Positions 62,014 through 64,000 of a stretch of 64,000 nucleotides of DNA are shown piece after piece (within the stretch, counting starts at the first letter, position 1; every line of letters begins with the position of its first letter). The stretch is from NCBI GenBank assembly GCA_934402375.1, contig CAKRUB010000007.1:38330-102329 (forward strand), in the 5' to 3' direction. Below the pieces are notes generated by a model that was not told where the DNA came from, did not search any database, and worked only from the letters and a program-made list of their open reading frames with translations. A program made the translations under genes and the position numbers. The DNA is from an uncultured Acetatifactor sp. GTDB taxonomy: Bacteria > Bacillota > Clostridia > Lachnospirales > Lachnospiraceae.

Positions 62014-62137
62014 TGTTACTTGAGATAGAGGGGGCTCGCGGTTAGTGATGATAGTTATAGAATTCATAGTGGTAGAGGAGAGGTGCCGGCGCTATAAAGA
62101 ATAGCGGTGGAAGTCAGGAAAGGTTGAGGATGAAATT

Positions 62138-63652
62138 ATGCTGGTTTTGGAATTGAACAGGGAGAACATAGAGTATGACGTTTATTCGCTGGTAAAGGCT
62201 TTTTACCCGGAGGAGCAGGTCGCGGTGCTGATGCCCGAGAGCAGACAGAAGAACCGTGAGGAGCTTGCGGATAAGGTCAATATCCGGGTGGAACTGCAGG
62301 AGAATCAGGCGAAGCTGTGGATGGAAGACAGGGATTATTACTGGACAGCGGAAGCACATGGAATCCTGCGGCAGAATTTTCCGGCGGGAGAGGACGGCGA
62401 CGCAGAGTATACGAGGCAGGTGAAGCTTGGCTTCAAATGCTTTTTATATAATGTACTCTGCCAGGAGACGGGAAAGACACTGCCGTGGGGAAATCTGATC
62501 GGTATCCGTCCGACGAAGATTGCCTATGGGATGCTCGAGGAGGGGAAGAGCAGGCAGGAGATACTGGACTTTTACAGAGAGAAGCATCAGGTCAGCGAGG
62601 AGAAGGCGGAGCTTGCGTTCGACATTGCGGAGCGCGAGAGGCGGCTTTTATCGGGCATACATTACGAGAAGGGCTACAGTCTCTATATCGGCATCCCATT
62701 CTGCCCGACGACCTGTCTTTACTGCTCGTTTACCTCTTATCCGATCGGCGGCTACCGGAAGCAGGTCGACAGCTATCTGGACTGTCTGATCAGGGAACTG
62801 GAGGCGGTCGGGGAGCTTTGTCAAGGCAGAATCCTTGACAGTGTTTATATCGGCGGCGGTACTCCGACGACGCTGGAGCCTGAGCAGCTGGACAGACTGC
62901 TCACGAGACTGAAGGAGCTCTTTGATTTCGGAACCGTGAAGGAATTTACCGTGGAGGCGGGACGTGCGGACAGCATAACGGAGGAAAAGCTGCGCGTGCT
63001 TTACCGGCACGGAGTTACCCGGATTTCTGTCAACCCCCAGACCATGAAGCAGGAGACGCTGGACATTATCGGAAGAAGGGCTTCTGTGGCACAGGTGGAG
63101 GAGGCTTATGCGCTTGCCAGAAAGGTCGGCTTTGACAATATCAATATGGATCTGATTCTGGGACTTCCGGGTGAACTGGAGGAGGACGTGCAGCGGACGG
63201 TGGATCGTGTCGTGGAGCTTGCACCGGACAGTCTCACCGTACATTCACTGGCAATCAAGCGGGCATCCCGGCTGAACCAGTGGATTCAGGAGAACGGTGT
63301 CGCCATGCTGCACAATACGGACGAGACAATGGAGATCGCCGCAGAGGGCGCAAAGCATCTCGGACTCGTGCCCTATTACCTTTACCGCCAGAAAAATATG
63401 TCCGGCAACTTTGAGAATGTCGGCTATGCGAGGGAGGGCAGACTTGGGCTGTATAATATTCTGATCATGGAGGAGAAACAGACCATCGTGGCATGCGGAG
63501 CCGGAGCTTCCACAAAACGTGTCTGGACAGAACCAAATCCGGACGGCACGCATCGGATTGAAAGATGCGAGAATGTCAAGGATGTAGCGCAGTATATCGC
63601 AAGGATTGATGAAATGATACAGCGCAAACAGCAGTTATTCTCAGAAGAATAG
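62138..63652 (+). CDS. hemZ: Coproporphyrinogen dehydrogenase-like radical SAM protein HemZ
   Basis: A 504-residue radical SAM enzyme of the HemZ/HemN group. The N-terminal 150 residues are the HemZ-specific extension (LELNRENIEYDVYSLVKAFY). The radical SAM core has the cluster motif GIPFCPTTCLYCSFTSYPIG (CxxxCxxC), the SAM strand SVYIGGGTPTTLEPEQLDRL and NINMDLILGLPGE; the HemZ-like C-terminus is YYLYRQKNMSGNFENVGYA. HemZ is suggested to act in anaerobic haem synthesis, but many Lachnospiraceae lack a full haem pathway and its actual substrate is not sure. It usually follows relA-MBL directly; here the MoxR set lies between. The ribosome site is weak (AAAGGTTGAGG). Confidence 0.9.
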   Translation: MLVLELNRENIEYDVYSLVKAFYPEEQVAVLMPESRQKNREELADKVNIRVELQENQAKLWMEDRDYYWTAEAHGILRQNFPAGEDGDAEYTRQVKLGFKCFLYNVLCQETGKTLPWGNLIGIRPTKIAYGMLEEGKSRQEILDFYREKHQVSEEKAELAFDIAERERRLLSGIHYEKGYSLYIGIPFCPTTCLYCSFTSYPIGGYRKQVDSYLDCLIRELEAVGELCQGRILDSVYIGGGTPTTLEPEQLDRLLTRLKELFDFGTVKEFTVEAGRADSITEEKLRVLYRHGVTRISVNPQTMKQETLDIIGRRASVAQVEEAYALARKVGFDNINMDLILGLPGELEEDVQRTVDRVVELAPDSLTVHSLAIKRASRLNQWIQENGVAMLHNTDETMEIAAEGAKHLGLVPYYLYRQKNMSGNFENVGYAREGRLGLYNILIMEEKQTIVACGAGASTKRVWTEPNPDGTHRIERCENVKDVAQYIARIDEMIQRKQQLFSEE

Positions 63653-63693
63653 TTGGATTTTCAATAAAATATTGTAACGTGTTATAGAAAAAT

Positions 63694-63894
63694 GAGTACA
63701 ACAAAACCGCACAGGTGCAACAAAAGTGCAACAGTTTTTTGTGGAATAATAAGTGATAATACCTGATATTACATTTTCACCCGTAAGTGCAACAATTTGT
63801 TACTCGTGACAGTAACATCGAAACCAAAGGACATTTCTAATTACTTAGGAATGTCCTTTTTTTGCGCATTTGTGAATGGTTTTAAGTGCAACAA
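63694..63894 (+). repeat. Iteron-like AGTGCAACA motifs
   Basis: AGTACAACA (63695), GGTGCAACA (63714), AGTGCAACA (63725), AGTGCAACA (63786) and AGTGCAACA (63885), all on the + strand, in the 273 bp after hemZ. They bracket a terminator and precede the gene at 63925. Spacing is irregular. They could be protein-binding sites of an element. Confidence 0.55.
63826..63862 (+). terminator. Terminator between hemZ and the last gene
   Basis: AAGGACATTtCTAA and TTAGgAATGTCCTT pair over 13 of 14 positions and are followed by TTTTT. Confidence 0.85.
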
Positions 63895-63924
63895 ACACAT
63901 GAAATAATGAAATGGAGGTCCATT

Positions 63925-64000
63925 ATGAACAACACAGCGTTAGGAGCAGAAAACAAAAAGGAACAGACAATCAATTTTATCAGCGAAGCACATGAAAAAT
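63925..64000 (+). CDS. Start of a gene running off the window (possible DUF6075-like protein)
   Basis: The ATG at 63925 has a perfect GGAGGT site 6 bp upstream; 25 codons are visible (MNNTALGAENKKEQTINFIS then EAHEK). The start resembles, from memory, small DUF6075-type proteins found near the left end of conjugative elements in gut Clostridia. With so few residues this is only a suggestion. The preceding repeat motifs support the start of an acquired element. Confidence 0.4.
   Translation, partial: MNNTALGAENKKEQTINFISEAHEK

Noticed and set aside
61855..62067. Short - strand frame over intergenic repeat copy 2
   Set aside because: The matching part of copy 1 does not keep this frame because of indels near 46035/61932, so it is a structure rather than a gene.

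Overview
The window looks like chromosomal DNA of an anaerobic Firmicute of the Lachnospiraceae type (Roseburia/Blautia/Eubacterium relatives). The reasons are a T-box-controlled thrS, the infC-rpmI-rplT operon, an apt-relA-MBL block followed by hemZ, a DUF5717/DUF5716 gene pair, a VTC/DUF4956/Cthe_2159-like operon, GGAGG-type ribosome sites and consensus sigma-A promoters. Most genes read on the + strand. There are three single tRNA genes and no rRNA. The organism assignment is inference from gene content, not from a marker gene.

Layout. 1-6.3 kb: CarD-like regulator, a small conserved protein, T-box + thrS, a DUF1540 protein, infC-rpmI-rplT with an attenuator leader and an AUU start, and a HAD phosphatase. 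6.3-18.4 kb: tRNA-Gly, a large MalT-like LuxR regulator, a lipoprotein, uxuA, tRNA-Asn, a PepD-type dipeptidase, a GH2 beta-galactosidase, tRNA-Pro with the unusual anticodon AGG, a phased hairpin array, a membrane protein and an RlmCD-type methyltransferase. 18.6-30.8 kb is an A/T-rich accessory zone: a small HTH protein, an ORF6N protein, argS behind an arginine-rich leader peptide and attenuator, a Zn-dependent PLC-like protein, a truncated sigma factor, a HipA-like kinase, and a SpoIID-like/peptidoglycan-binding gene cut in two by a 4.5-kb element. That element carries two paralogous lipoproteins and a large serine recombinase. Removing it at a 9-bp core repeat restores an in-frame 436-codon gene.

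30.8-43.9 kb: an autoregulated GntR-ABC-CPBP operon; a four-gene cluster (DUF5717 giant protein, Hsp70/actin-like DUF5716 protein, TPR-like protein, coiled-coil membrane protein); purF and purB. 43.9-52.4 kb: a sensor kinase/response regulator pair divergent from a VTC polyphosphate polymerase-like, DUF4956 and Cthe_2159-like lipoprotein operon, then purA, a LysR regulator and a small membrane protein. 52.4-63.7 kb: a SEC-C protein, a DUF308 membrane protein, apt, relA, an MBL hydrolase, a MoxR-DUF58-transglutaminase set and hemZ. From 63.7 kb the sequence changes to repeated GTGCAACA motifs and the start of a gene that runs off the window, probably the edge of an integrative element.

The most interesting items are: the reconstructable insertion with its excision core; the argS leader-peptide attenuator; a ~140-bp intergenic repeat present twice (45.98 and 61.87 kb) with terminal inverted arms and a covarying base pair; and the Hsp70-like/TPR/DUF5717 cluster, which reads like an undescribed chaperone-type or envelope complex.
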